A stretch of DNA of 64,000 nucleotides from Karstenula rhodostoma CBS 690.94 (GCA_010093485.1 MU001515.1:577518-641517), one strand, 5' to 3'. Numbered from the stretch's first letter, positions 32,979-45,697 are shown. The notes: a model not told the origin generated them from the sequence alone. Made by a program: numbers and translations.

Positions 32979-35423
32979 TGAGTGCCCAAGGGTCTTTGTA
33001 TCCCCCCCGATGTCGCGTTCTGTACTAGACTAGAAAATCTGGGGCTGTGGAGCTGGTGGATTGGCGAGCGTGGAGGAGTATGTCCCTGGGACAATGGTTA
33101 GCTTACATACTCTTGCTACGCTCAATACTCCCTTTTCATAGCCTCACTCTGAGACTTGCCTTGTAGTTGCTGATATCGTGAGAATATTATGCTTGAGATC
33201 GACGAGCCGCGTGCAGTCCTTGTAGAGAGGTGCGAAGAAGTGCGCCTGTGTGTAGCATGTTTTTAATCACCCTTGAGATAGCCAATGTATCAACCATACT
33301 CACTCGGCACCAGCTTGGGTTCCGAGCGTGGGATCATATAAAGATTAACCCTTTATCAGAAACCGTTCACAGCAACTACCACAAAGGGCTCGACTGGAAA
33401 TCCCACAGGGTAGACGTGCTGAATAACCGCGCACAGGAACCCATTTCCCCTCATCACAGTAATCAGTTTCATCAACCAATCTAGGCGCATAGCCGAAACT
33501 ATGTAAAGATGCAATAGGATGCTGCGTGTACACAATCGGTGGACTTCCACACACTTGATGCTTCGACATGGTGGGATCGTTTCAATTTGCGAGTCATCCG
33601 GATCACTCAGGCGGTGAACCCTGTGCAATGCCCGTGTACACTCCTCCATCCCAGTTGCAAAACCAGCGACAAGGCTAGTACTGCAGCCTATACGCCACAT
33701 TTGACGGACAGAGAACTTCCTTTCAATCCCCGAATATCAGATGCTACACGACGTATAGTGGATCCCATATGCACCTGGTCAAGAGAATCACATAGTCGCA
33801 GAACGACCGATCCAGCCTCACAGGATAATAGTTTCACTTCAGGTAGGTCCCCAACCAGCCAGTCTACCAACCAAGACCGCACGAAGACTTGAACCTTGAC
33901 GAAGACTTTGACAGGTCGTATGGTCAGCGTATCTGGGCGATGCTCGATCCAGGTCACCTCCAAAGATGTATGAAATCTGAGAATATCCAAGGCGCTCACT
34001 GGGCGAGAGGCCGAGGTAGCGGCATGTCCGTGGCCTTGCCGCGTGAGCGTGTCGCGACCCTTTCCCTTGCTATTGAATTTGTTCCAGACATAAGGGGTGT
34101 GTGCTAAGAGTGCTGGTGGTAGTGGTCGCAAGCAAACGATGTTCGGTGGTGTGAGGGTGGAGAAAGCGGGAGACAGATGTAGCTGGAGAAGTAAACTGGC
34201 GGCTGCCGCGTGCACAGAGCATTGTGGAGCTTTATGAGATAGGCTTCTGCACAGTGCCGTCGTGGGGAAGCTTGTTGAGCGCATGCCTGGCGCGTTTTCC
34301 TCGTGATCCGCTGGTGCCTGAATCTGTTGTGTTTGTGCCGGGGCGACTCTTGCGGACGTCCTCCTGCTGCATCCTCTATTTTTCCGCTGTATGTAACAAG
34401 CGTCTGCCCCGTAGGCGCAATGGGCTCAATCTTATCTACGCGCTCGACTTCGAGGTCTTGCAAGATGTGGTCGTGCGACCGAATTCGGAGGTGGAGTGAC
34501 GCCCGCCCACAGATTATTGCGTTCCTTGTGTCGCTCGCGTCTCGATCTGATAGGCAAGCTCCTTAGCAGCCTCTCCTGTCTGCGTGACAGGCACATAGTG
34601 ACCAAAGGGCGGTTATCTTTGTTGATTTTGGCCGAGTCGCTTGTTGGCCCACCCTGTTCTGCGTCACACGCTGGCGCGAGCACCAAAGAGCGGTCCTCGC
34701 TACATACGAATCAGCAAGCAAAGAATCGGTATCCATGCGCCCTCACCCTCGACTCGGCCTTTGGATTGAGGTGTACAGCCGACGACACGCTTACGGCGAT
34801 TCTTTCTGGGCGGTTGGAAAGGAAGAAACAGCGTGGCGTGGCGTGACCTGCTGTTGTGGAAGCTTGGTCGACCCTCGGGTATCCGATCGCGTAGTAGAAG
34901 GATGTGGGGGAATGCATGCTGGCACGGCGACAGAAGGGCGGTTTTGTCTGCGCTGGTAGGTGTAGCTGGAGAGAGCTGTCTGTGACTTGTCGCATCTGCT
35001 TTCTGGCTAGGATGGTGGTTATTCTTTTACGGGCATGGCTGCAGTGGTGGGTGCGAGTTGGAGGGAAGCTGCAGGCAGGCAGCACGATGGCGGGGCAGCG
35101 TCATCTTCCGAGGTCGCTGGGAACCCAATCTTGTTCTCCGCTGCCACCCATATAAAGATTCAAATTCAGCATGCGTTCTTCAGGGCTGCGATCGGTCCGG
35201 TTCGCTGGCCCCCACGAAGCTGGAATCATCAGACGGGGGAACACTGTGTTGCGCTTGAGCTTCATGATGATCTTGAGGCAGACGACTCGAGGAGGGCAGG
35301 TGCTGAAGTCGTTCGCGGCACCCCAGCAAGCTGCATGGCAAGGAGCGATGAGCAGCAACGTGCCTGTCAATTCCCTTATCTCGATCGATGATGCATGATG
35401 AGTGATAGTCCTGCGCGGTCGCC
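32979..35423. other. no confident gene
   Basis: Open frames on both strands (for example plus 33539-33892, minus 33688-34284, minus 34104-34463) overlap one another and none has both an ATG in good context and consistent splice sites. A short minus frame from an ATG near 34095 followed by a GTGAGC donor is a possible small gene. CATATAAAG at about 35150 is TATA-like. Confidence 0.35.
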
Positions 35424-36014
35424 ATGCTTGTAGATATCACGAACCGCCTTCATCCCGCGCACATCCCGCATCGCGACAAACCACGTTCGAATTGCGTTCC
35501 CCCACCGCACCGCGCCGCTGTAGAGGACGAGATGCCCGCGCTGCGCCGCTTCGTTGCGGCGTTTGAGAAGAAGAAGAAGAAGCGCGAGGCCGACCTTGCT
35601 GCGTATGAGGGGGATTCAATCTTCTTCCGCGAGGCGCTGCGGCGCTGCGAAGCATGGGGGGCAGAGACGGCTGAGTCCCCCTTAAAGAAGCAGCAGAACA
35701 AGACGCGCGAGCACGAGTTGTTGCCCCTGACGCCTCTGGCGGATATCCTGCCGCCGTCGTCGCCGCTGCCAACGCCCCCGCGCATGCGGACTTCTGCTGA
35801 GTTGGTACGCATTGGCGTGATGGCGCGCCTGAAGGAAGAGGGCGTCTGGCATGAGACGGGCGGCGAGAGAAAGAGGAAAGGTACAGAGTGTAGCATAGAA
35901 CACCTCTTGCTGACTATAAATACTCCCTTTGCCTCTACTACCACAGATTTCTTTCGCATACAAACGCGCCGAGGAGGTCTTTTCCTTGTTCAAGGGACCT
36001 ACTATCTACATTGA
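35424..36014 (+). CDS. Lys/Glu/Ala-rich protein, 196 aa or spliced shorter form
   Basis: ATG at 35424 (CGCCATGC); an internal ATG at 35532 is an alternative. Residues 37-75 form a charged helix built around (AAG)n-encoded lysines (EKKKKKREADLAAYEGD); then comes a Pro-rich linker (LADILPPSSPLPTPPR) and a short helical segment (AELVRIGVMARLKEEGVW). A possible 66-nt intron (35880-35945, GTACAG to CACAG, with CTGAC inside) is a multiple of three, so the frame is open either way. After it, a different frame reads YKRAEEVFSLFKGPTIYIEY, which looks more protein-like than the annotated tail; a frameshift or another donor is possible. Nucleic-acid binding is only a guess from charge. Confidence 0.5.
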   Translation: MLVDITNRLHPAHIPHRDKPRSNCVPPPHRAAVEDEMPALRRFVAAFEKKKKKREADLAAYEGDSIFFREALRRCEAWGAETAESPLKKQQNKTREHELLPLTPLADILPPSSPLPTPPRMRTSAELVRIGVMARLKEEGVWHETGGERKRKGTECSIEHLLLTINTPFASTTTDFFRIQTRRGGLFLVQGTYYLH

Positions 36015-37537
36015 GTACAAGAGTAGTTCATAAAGGTGGTGTTAACAGTGTAGTTATAGGGCACCGCCGTTCGGTTTCTGCTCCAGTCCCACGCCCTCGC
36101 CCCCGGTCCCGCTTCTGCTCCACCACCAAGCACCCCTAGGGGCCAGCCCTCCCAGTACGCCCTTCCCAGTTTCGCCTTCCCCTTCGCCGAGGCTACTAGT
36201 CTCTTCGCTTTTACGATGTCCTTTCTGCTCCACGTTGCATAGCGTAGTTTGTTGCTGGTTTCACTCTGTTATTTGGGTCTACGGGTCGAATAGTAGGGAA
36301 GAAGACTTTGCGGACGGGTGTGTGCATATAGAGTACCCCATTTCCTAGTCTAGTGGCAGTTTGGATTGGAAAAACATGCAGTCTCTTCAACGTGAGGGTC
36401 TTACTGTTAACCTGACACTGTTCAGGGATACTGTTAAATGCTGACAATCGCCTGGTGTGATGGGGCCCTGTTATTCGCCCACTCTAACTATTGCGTGGAT
36501 TGTTATAGATCAAACTTCTTCGAACCTATTGTCTTGCTTTAAAGCTGATTCAGTTCGAGATCATTGCAGCCGCCGTACCGGAGAAGGCCGGCGCCGAGCG
36601 TGTTTCCATATCCGGTCTACCACTTCAATCGAAGATGAAGAATTGAATCGTCAACTTGGATTGCGGTAGATGGTGACTTGTCCGCGACGAACTACGCCTG
36701 CTTTGGTAGATGCGATGGTTGTACGCACAACTATGCACCTACGATTCCTCAGCATTGGCATTTCACTGTCATTGCGATATTGCGCCGATGCAGTGGATGC
36801 CATAAATCGCTCGTTCTAGACATACTTGCCCTTGCGATGCTTAGGTATATCGATAAGTACCTGCGACTCGTTGAAAGTCGGCAACTCACGGTCTGAGTCT
36901 CGGCGCCAGGGTGTGAGCCGTCAAAGGCGAATAAGCAATATCGAACAGGCAGATAGTATCACATTCCAATAGTATCACACCTCCCCACTCTGTCCATATT
37001 CTTCCATGCCTCAATCGGACAGAAAGCGTACCGTTCCAGCCGGCTTCGGCATATGCACCCATATCAAAAGGATACCCACACCAACAGGACCAGAATCAAT
37101 GGTCACAAGGTGCAGAAGGTGAAGAAAGAAGAGGCGCGTGACACTTGTTTTTCGGAGCATGATGGCAGTGCACCTTTCAGAACAATGCCGCCTTTGTTTC
37201 TTCCTTGGTAACAAGACGGCGGCGGCGGATAAATGTTCGCTGCTAGCTCCCACCGCTCACGTCGTGCACCTTCCCCAGCACCTTGCCGGCATCTCATACA
37301 GCTTGAGATCGCGCAGCACCACCCCATACGACAACAGCACTGTATCCTAGTTCCAACTTCGATTTGCAGAACTCGTTCCAACTGGGCCTTATTCCATTAT
37401 CCAGCGCCACTTTCCGCGCAATCTTTCAACCACGCCCTCCTCTTTGCCAAGTGTATATCCGTCCCTTGTACATCTCCAAAACCACATCGATTGTCGCTGT
37501 CGGCATGCCCCCGAGGTCACCGACGAGGTACCTGCCC
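36015..37537. other. no confident gene
   Basis: Frames up to 134 codons exist but none has good start or splice support. The 37364-38002 frame runs through repeat DNA and is not accepted. Confidence 0.4.
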
Positions 37538-37786
37538 TCACGAAGGTCCGAAAATCTACATGTGGTCGAAACGCGTGATGCAGGGTTGCGGAAGCGTCGC
37601 CGTGACCCCGGGATCAGGAGGCTGTTGGGCTGGATAGCCGGGGGCCGGCCCTGTAGAGGAGCGGCGCGTTGCGGAAGTTTGGGTGACGATAGCGACGGCG
37701 CGTCTTCGAATAGTGACCTCACGAAGATCCGACAAACTGTATGCGGTCGAAAACGCGTGATGCAGGACTGCGGACGCGTCGCCGTG
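37538..37786 (+). repeat. R6 copy between two copies of a 67-bp repeat
   Basis: The 67-bp unit (CTCACGAAGGTCCGAAAATC to GCGTCGCCGTG) occurs at 37538-37604 and 37718-37786; a full R6 copy (37611-37708) lies between. The whole reads as an approximate 180-bp tandem duplication, or an R6 insertion into a duplicated site. Confidence 0.8.
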
Positions 37787-37975
37787 TATCAATTCATGAA
37801 TGAATGCGGTGGTTTGCAGTATTCGCGCGCGTTGGAAGCCGATGTTGCGCGTAATAAATTCGACTCTGCGCTTGACAGCGGCTGGGGGAAGCGCATTCGC
37901 GTAGACATGCCCTCGAACAGAAAGCGGCAAAGACGACTTCACCGCACGACAGACCGCTGTTGCAAATTTCGTCAT
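37556..37975 (-). CDS. possible 139-aa protein overlapping repeat DNA
   Basis: An ATG frame from 37975 to TAG. The first 90 residues are compact and mixed-charge (VEFITRNIGFQRARILQTTA, FIHELIHGDASAVLHHAF); the C-terminal 50 are encoded by the R6/67-bp repeat block and are Pro/Thr/Arg-rich. It lies just downstream of the gene relic at 37980-38990 and could be part of it. No family recognised. Confidence 0.28.
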   Translation of the reverse strand: MTKFATAVCRAVKSSLPLSVRGHVYANALPPAAVKRRVEFITRNIGFQRARILQTTAFIHELIHGDASAVLHHAFSTAYSLSDLREVTIRRRAVAIVTQTSATRRSSTGPAPGYPAQQPPDPGVTATLPQPCITRFDHM

Positions 37976-37979
37976 TTTC

Positions 37980-38990
37980 CATTCGTCGAAACTGACAGGT
38001 AAGGGCAGGTAATAAGTACCTCGTACTTCTCGCCCTTGGTGGGCGTGAAAGCAATCTCCTTGGTGTATGCTTGTACGAAATCTCGCGTACCTGGGTATAG
38101 CGAAGGGGCGGGAGACTTCGCCGGCTATCGTGTCGGTACGTCGGTCTCAGCACCCTCGGCGTTGTTGAATCACGATTTGATAGGGCCCTTGTTGAGGTGG
38201 CTCCTAAGGCTCGATACAGCCGGGCTCACGGGGCGTTGTAGCGGCCGGCGCGCCTTTACAGCCTTCTTGCGCGCGGTTCACGGGTGCCTTCAGGACGTTG
38301 TCTAGAAGCGTCAGCGCGGCGGTCTCATGCTCGCGCGGGAGTTCGCCTACCTCAACAGGCTCGGCAGACCCGGAGCCAAATTTCAAAGTACAAGACTCCT
38401 TGTTGATCCACGCAACCGAATTCTGGAAAACAGGCTACGCACGGGTTGGGTCCATCTTGTTGGTGGCGATGGAGAAACTGCATAGACGTGGGTAACGGGC
38501 CCTCGCGACATTTGCAGAGACTCCCCCGTTGTTATCGTGCTCGGACTTGTGCTGTAATCCAAGCTCATCGCGATCGATCAAGGCGATTGTTGTTCCTTTT
38601 GAGACACGCCGAACAGGCTTTCAATTCACGGTGTCGGCAGTATGCAAGTGGCTGATCAAGCTCGAGCGCCTCCACGCATTCGGCGCACAGCGCACTGCAG
38701 GCCCGTTGTAGAAGCGACGGCAACCGGCACCCTGTCTCCCTTATGCCGGTACCAGAGGTACTTTGTGTATGCCGCGTCTGAACGCCTCCGCTTGGGCATG
38801 GGCGCTGCGCCGTCGCTTGCTGCTGGCGCTTGCTGCTGGCAGGGTGTTCGAGTTGCCGCCTCGTGGGGCGGCGGGCGGCTTCGGCTGTACGTTTGGGTGC
38901 GCGTTCGGGGAGACCTTGGCGGCTAACCGAAATCGAGTGGAGCGGTGAGGCTCAGGCGTACGTATCGCGGCCAGTAGTTGGGTCGTCACT
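37980..38990 (-). pseudogene. gene relic with in-frame stops
   Basis: Read on the minus strand from about 38990, one frame is protein-like over about 260 codons but is broken by TAA (38741), TGA and TAG. Each of these could arise from a Gln, Arg or Trp codon by one transition, as RIP makes. Clear segments are SASSKRRRSAHAQAEAFRRG, ALIDRDELGLQHKSEHDNN and GELPREHETAALTLLDNVLK. From about 38180 the coding-like signal continues in another frame (TRDFVQAYTKEIAFTPTKG). An overlapping frame near 38560-38735 is Cys-rich (LCAECVEAL...CRHRELKACSAC), a spacing that could bind zinc. Which frame was ancestral is not resolved, and no family is assigned. Confidence 0.35.
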
Positions 38991-41494
38991 GCAGCCGGTC
39001 AGCATGTCTTGCGTCTGATCCGATGGTCGGCGGGAGACGTACACAGTACTCACAGCGAACCGTCGGTCTCCTAGCTCCCTGCCTGATGTTGCAGATGCGG
39101 TGTGGTGCCAGCGTATCGTATATCGCTCCACCGCACTGCTAGCGACCCTCCAAGACCCCTGAGGCGCTTGTTCTCTAGCCAGGAACCGCTTCCAAACCAT
39201 TCGTCGAGGAGATGTGCTATTGAAACGGGCCGGGTCGGTCCGGGGGGGGCGGGAGAGGGGGACAGTGGGGGACAAGGGCGGGCGATCAGAAGGTAAGGAC
39301 GCGGCGAAGATCAGCCGGATCTCGAAGCCGCGCCAAGGTTGGCGCTAGCCACATATGGCTAGCAAGCATAGGTTCTGCCTCGAACAGAAAGACTGGGGCG
39401 GAATGCAGCGGCGCCACCATTCGCAGAGGTAGAGTATAATAGTTCTGTGGCGATGTGGGATTCAGTCTTACAGCATCCTTCGGACTTTTGGGAATGCTTA
39501 ATTATTTATGATGATGCTGGAGAGTTCAATTGGTGGTTGGTTATGAGACCCGAACTCCGGGTCACGATGGAAGGGGCACGCAATATTGGCGCGCATGTGA
39601 CAAAATAATGCGACTTTCACCCACCTCAACACCACGAAATCTTAATATATAGCAAATCTAGGGCTTCATACGATTCTAAAGAAGCCAGAACTCTCGTAAT
39701 ACCTCCAGGAATGCGATTTCTATGGGCGCATTTTCGGTAGTCGCCGAGTAGTTACCTGTCCGATTCCGCGACACCAGAGCAGGGAGTTGCGTAGAAGTGG
39801 AAAGATCCAGCTAATTGATACTTCGTCACCTGACTTTCAATCTACTCGCCGTGCACAGCCATAGAAACGCGCAATTGGAAAAGCCTCAGAACCTTTCTTT
39901 ACCTTAAAAAGCTGTTCACTGATCCCGCTCAGGTAGAGTGCTATATGACTACAGCACCAACTAACTGCGCTCCTGGAGAGACCTCACCTTCCTCTGCCCC
40001 TCTATCGGGGTTAAGGTCGGGGTGTGGGTTCCCATCTCACTCTATTATTAGTATCCTGCTCGCCAAATGCGTCTCCATTGCTGCTACATATGCTGGACCG
40101 ACTTTTCTAAAATAGAGATTGCATTCTTCAAGTGGGCCAGAAGAGCGACTTCGAGCCTGCCGCTCGAGCCGGGCGCGTCTAGATACAAGCCAAGAAACAG
40201 GAAGCACTATAAGTATAGGCAAAAACTCCTATACTAATTTACCAAATGTACTTTATCCGCGTCTTGCTCTTTGTTTATTGCGCACTTGAGGATGAACCCA
40301 TGTATTGAACTGCTACCAAGGCCGCTTGGTCTTGTCGCTGCCACGGGAATCCGCTTCCATCCGCTTACCTGTGTACAAGACAACCGGATCCGCCGCGCTA
40401 TTATAGCCTCTGTCTCGGAGCATCTCTCTATGGCGACTAGGAATCCTGTGGCATCCGGGAGTGTAAATGGTGAAGTGATGAGATCGCTACTTATATTAAT
40501 GGGCAGCTTACGTTCTATAAAGTAACATTGCACATGCGTGCAGGCGGTATTTGGATACTGTAGTTAGAAAGTGGAAGCTGGTCTTGAATCTTCTCTAAAA
40601 AGAGACCAAAAGGCTAGCATTCGCCCTGGTCAACCACCTTAGCGACTGTTTCAGAAATCCGAGTCTGACTTTATTGAACACCACCCGCAGACCCACCAGT
40701 ATATCATATTTATAATTTGGCAAATTAAGACACATTAAGCCAACTGCCTACCAGAACTATGTATAGTCACGATATTTCTCGGTGCTGCAGTCCTCTCCCG
40801 TGTCTACGTGACAGGCTGGAATTACTATTGCTGCTTTTTTCGGGCAAGAGTAAGTGAAATAAAATACTGGCGCTTAGAGTAAGTCAATAACGCGCTCTTT
40901 TAGGGGTTACCTCTCTTTTGGCCGAGTATATTAGTATATAAGAGAAAATAGCATTGCACAAGGTTCGCAACGAACCATACACGCCTTCTTGGAAGAGGTC
41001 TGATGCCTCTCCAAGAGCCCAGTTTAAGCTGATAACATTACCTCTAACCGCGTTCGAGCGGTGCTAAACCTGTACGTGATGGGCACTTAGCTTTCCTTAT
41101 TGTGTAGTGCTCCTTGCTGTTCGTCCAGAAATAGTAGTTAATGGGGGAAGTTGATCCAGAGTGGGGTGTTAACAACGCCAATTACAGCCTGGACGGTCCA
41201 TATTTCACATTAGTGGACATAGGTACGATAGATAATGGCATTTTGTTTTATATATTCTGGGTATTAACATGACCCATCTTGCTGTACTTTAATCAAGTCC
41301 CATTTCCAGCTGAGCACTAGGCCGCCCTGCCACTCCACCTAAAGTTTCCAACCAGAACCTCCCAGCTGCCATCTAGAGTACAACTAGCGATCTAGTAATA
41401 GCCAACTAATACTTGGTATAGTGCAATACTTAATATTAATATAAAAGTAACTCCTAAGGGCAGACCAGCACGCATACCAGGAGATCTACCACTA

Positions 41495-41622
41495 GCAGGA
41501 AATATTAGAGGTAGGAAATATTAAACGCAGAAAATGTCGTCGAATGCAGGAACCATTAAAGGTAGGAATTACCATAGGGAGGAAACGTCGAAGGTAGGAA
41601 ATATTAAAGGCGGGATATAAGC
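41495..41622 (+). repeat. degenerate 15-19-bp minisatellite
   Basis: About eight units around GGTAGGAAATATTAAA, with variants such as GCAGAAAATGTCGTC and GGAGGAAACGTCGAA. Confidence 0.75.
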
Positions 41623-41895
41623 TGGATAGCGTGTTTAAGTTAAAAGCACGAGCCATCCCCCCAAGCAAGAGGCCGCGAGATTTACTCCTGCGCTAAGCTT
41701 AATGGAACACTCTTCCATGAGCATTCCTGCCCTATGCGCCGCCCTATTTCTGTCGCGTTGATACTTATAATCTCAGCTCCCCAGGATCTCATTTGGAGAT
41801 TCGAAGCACGCTATGCCCGAGTACCTAGGCTTGCTTGCATGTAATGATTGTAGGTAGGTAGCGATTTGTCGGGGGTATGGTTTGATAAGATATCG

Positions 41896-42075
41896 CTGTG
41901 GGGATCCAGGGTTAAGGGACGCGAGGAAGGATCTGATAGCAGAATATATATAAATCCTCTCTGGACCCGCTCCTACTTTCCCTGTAGGCAAGTAATTATG
42001 TTGTGCCAGGCGAGGCAGCCTTTTACCGAGGGGAACAATGTTGGCTTGTTGTGGAACCACGCTGCCTAAGGAACA
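41896..42075 (+). mobile_element. possible solo LTR
   Basis: Starts TGTGGGGATCC, contains a TATA-like ATATATATAAATCC about 55 bp in, and runs to GCCTAAGGAACA (TG...CA). No flanking duplication or partner copy was seen. The first 11 bp match R7, which may be chance. Confidence 0.25.
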
Positions 42076-42506
42076 CGGAAAGGAAGTTGTGTGTAGCTTT
42101 ACAGCCAGGTGCTGGGCGAGGGAGGCGCAAGACAATGCCTATTAAAGACACAGAGGAAGAGCTCTAGCCGGCTGATAGTAACACACAGTCGCAGATTAAT
42201 CTAGTCTGAGTTTAAACACGTCAGCCTGTACGTGGGATTTGCGAGTCCGAGCCGAGCTGCTTAGAAGGAGGATGAACATAGCTGGGCGAATCTACAAAAG
42301 TTGTTTATGCTTATGCGCCGCATGCGCCGCGTGTTACTGTTTTTTTTGAGAGCTAAGAGTTTAAATGCTTCCTTCTTAGAGATCCAGCACGTAAACTGAG
42401 CGCTTAGTGGTGCTGTCTTAGTAGTAGCTTCTAGTCACTATCTGATATAACTCCTTAAAGTATCCGGACATAGGAATCGCCATTACAGTTACTACTGACC
42501 TAGATC

Positions 42507-42570
42507 CAGCATCGCAGCGCTCCTCTACGCACCCTGCAGCTGACTCCCCGGGTTACCCAGCCCAACAAAG
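42507..42570 (-). repeat. R6 fragment
   Basis: The reverse complement reads TTGTTGGGCTGGGTAACCCG then GGG, followed by GTAGAGGAGCGCTGCG, collinear with 37611-37675. Confidence 0.55.
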
Positions 42571-43718
42571 TCCTAAACGGCTCGTGCCCCAAACCTAGTC
42601 ACATCCATCCAATACTTCCTTAAGAACCGCTTCTCCTATTCCACGTTCGTAAAGCCTTAGAGTTGCCGATACACACCTAATCGTTACCCGGGCGGGGCAT
42701 GTTAAGGTAGGGCGTTAAAGAATATAGAGTGGCCTACTAGGTCGCCGAATAGGAAAGAGGAAGATAAGCTTAGCTGCGACGTTTTAATAACCTCGAAATA
42801 TTAAGTGTTTCCTCCCTGCGAAGGAGAGAGACCCTTAGATATAAAACCATCCTCTACAGATTTGCCTCGCCAGGGGCGAGTAGATAAAGTAGGCGGATAA
42901 CCATTATTTGTATAACTATAACTAATAGCAAACATAATAGGACCAAGTGCGCATAATTGCAGGGTAATATATTAGTATCTTCGATTTCTACTCCCAAACT
43001 GGAGAACCTGATACACAAATAGCCCATAAAAATCCAATACTCCTACACCGCTAGTGGGTTCCAACTGGATAGGTGAGTGTCTAGTGAGTTGTGTAAATGG
43101 TAGCTGTCTATACAGTGTATCGTACAAGAGCACTGACTAAAGTAGAGGCCCACCTAAGGGGCCAATACGCAGATGCCAAGTGTAAGAACTTTATAAGGTT
43201 CTCAGTGCTCCTTTATATAATAGACTAGATATAATTAATTGAACCTACTTCTTACCCCTTTGTACGATAGTATACTATCCACCTCAGTTGTTTAATTGTA
43301 GATTGAGACCAACTAATAGTAGCCGTATACAGACCGGAACGAGCGATGAGAACTGCCCTATAGTAGCTAACCGAAAGAAGAAGCCAAGAAAGAGTTAGGA
43401 AAATCTATATTAATTAAGGTAGGGTTGCAATTAAGCGCTAGAGTATCGATTATCAAGTTTGCTCTTAATTTGGAAAGATGATGGCAACATCGAAGTAATC
43501 TTGCCTCCCCTATCGGAACGAAGATTAGAGGTTCCTGCAAGAAGTGTATTTGGGCAAGACACCTCAGTCTAGTAAGCAGAACTGAGGAGGGTTATAACCT
43601 GGGAGAGTAACGTTGTTAATCTATTCCTTTTGCGTTCACGGCTGGACTTGCTCCCTGAAACACAGCCACGACATCCAAGATTAATATTCTATCCATGTTC
43701 TAGAGTGTCGATGTAATG

Positions 43719-43837
43719 CTCTCTTCAATCAGGAGGGAAATAATAACAAAAAGATCGAGTTATCAAGTGTAGATAAAAATGTTAATAAAAAGGTATTTCC
43801 CCTAGCTAATAGCTCAAAAATAAGCTCTCTCTTCAAT
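43719..43837 (-). mobile_element. R2 short retroposon-like element, copy 1
   Basis: A 97-bp element (43730-43826) flanked by CTCTCTTCAAT at 43719-43729 and 43827-43837. It matches 59800-59895 except for a handful of single-base changes, all G-to-A or C-to-T toward this copy, as RIP would give. The constant end is CAGGAGGGAAATAAT; this copy lacks the 30 extra bases at the other end of copy 2. GGGAAATA and TATTTCCC can pair as a stem. Confidence 0.75.
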
Positions 43838-45697
43838 AGAATGTGTTTTAATGGCATTTCCGACCCCAGAGCATGCGCCAAGATGAGCGCAGAGATATCA
43901 GCTGGTTCGAATTTTGTAAGCGACCTGCAGCTGCGAGGTACTTAAGGCCACTGTCTGTAACTATTGCTGCGGTAGCTGACCAGTTATATATTTTCTCTGC
44001 GAGATAGTATGCTTGGTTAATCATTGACAGTTCTATTGATAAGATAAAGACGGGCCTGAATCCTTTAAAAACACCGCCGGAAACGTTTACAAGCGGCATT
44101 GACCGGCTGTTCCCTAGGTTCCAATCTATAACTCTTGCCGAAGTGGACCAAGCTAACTTGACGCGAAGGCGAGATTGCAGGTATGGGGTTGGAATATTAT
44201 AAGCCTTAGACCTAGACTAATTAGCTTGTTAACAACAGGAAATTAGCTCTCAACAGGAGGCATGTAGATGCTTATGTCAGCTAAGCAATCTTATTGGCAC
44301 GGTTAAAGCTATGTGTATATTAGGAAAGATATTGTATCCGCTGCGTAGCTGTTGGAACTAGTAGAAGGTTAGAACCGCAGTGCCGGGTCGTATATAGTGT
44401 CTCCAACTCTATATGAACCACGAGGTTAAGCTAAGGCAATAGAACCCGTCCCTACGTAGCCCCGCGCAGATGATCGCCACTGGACCAGAAGACTATTAAT
44501 TTGACTTCCAGTCACGAATATGCAGAGCAATATTGTTAATTTCCGTTACGAAGCCAGTACATTCTCTCACACAATCGTCTACAGAAAAGTGTGGGAGCAG
44601 CCGAGTTAAGGACCCTGTATTCTGTCTTAACTGTCACGGACGGTACCACCTAAGTTTTAATGGCTCGTGGTGATGAGTCTTAGCACAGCAGCAATAAGTC
44701 CTAGCATTCTCAGGAGGTGCGGGAAATGCGGAATAACTAGTAGTTGCGAAAATTGGGATATTGTTGGATGCAGACGAGCTGAAAATTAGGATATGTCACG
44801 ATATATACCTGTTACAAGACCTATATAGCCCCAAGCCGCTACATCTTGCAACCTTCTTCGCCATGACATATTGATTGATGGCAGGTACATTTCAGTGACT
44901 ACATTAGCTTTCCATGTCCGTAAACTCATTAATCTGAAATGTGATACTTTTACAAGGCGCGATCCTATCAGGCAATCCAGTAACCTCTTCACGGAATTTG
45001 GTATATCGGACTCGCAAGTTTGGGCGTTATTTTCCCGGTATCCTTTATCACTAATTCCTGACGCATCACAGCCGCGTTTATACCGAATGATATGTCACTA
45101 GGCCACGAACACCTGTTCCTCATCCTTCTCCAACACCCATTATATCTTTGGTTCAACCATCGCCCACGATCCTTTCCCATCGATACTAGACTCCTAACCA
45201 GCCTGTTTCCCCGCCTTCGTGCATTTGACACTTCGGCGCAGCTGTAATGGTGACAATGAGACTACAGGACGTCGCGAGGTCCATTTAAAGATAGTGGTAT
45301 GTAAAACAATCATCTAGACAAGATGGGTACTTGTCAAAGATGTTTGTTTCTTGTGCGGCTACGTACTCCAAAGCTACTAGTTCAGTCGTTTCAAGGCAGC
45401 TAGAAGGGTATCTTATACCAAAGGGCACCAGAAAGCACTAAAAGACTACCTGGTTTCACGTTTGTGCATGACGGGATCCACGACTCCGTTTCCAAATACA
45501 CCTGGGGGCGCTTTTCGAACCTACTTAGTCTGGAAAGTGTGTAATAGTCTATTCTCACGAGGTCGTTTAGGAATGGTTATATGGGTGTGCAGGATGTGTC
45601 TCGCTAGCCCCGGTAAGAATCCTGCGCCCGGCCAAGAGGAGACTGAGAAAGTAAGTAAGCTCCGACGGCAGACCGCGTCTTACGGAATTGGGGCACG

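Larger units (their letters stand above)
39300..44780. other. gene desert
   Basis: About 5.5 kb with stops in all frames and no supported gene; moderately AT-rich. It contains the minisatellite at 41495, an LTR-like stretch at 41896, an R6 fragment at 42507 and an R2 element at 43719. It is probably old decayed repeat DNA. Confidence 0.6.

Noticed and set aside
37364..38002. A 212-codon plus-strand frame
   Set aside because: No ATG start and it runs through the R6 and 67-bp repeats.
43730..43826. Hammerhead-type ribozyme in R2
   Set aside because: The CUGANGA and GAAA core motifs are absent; only a simple stem is visible.
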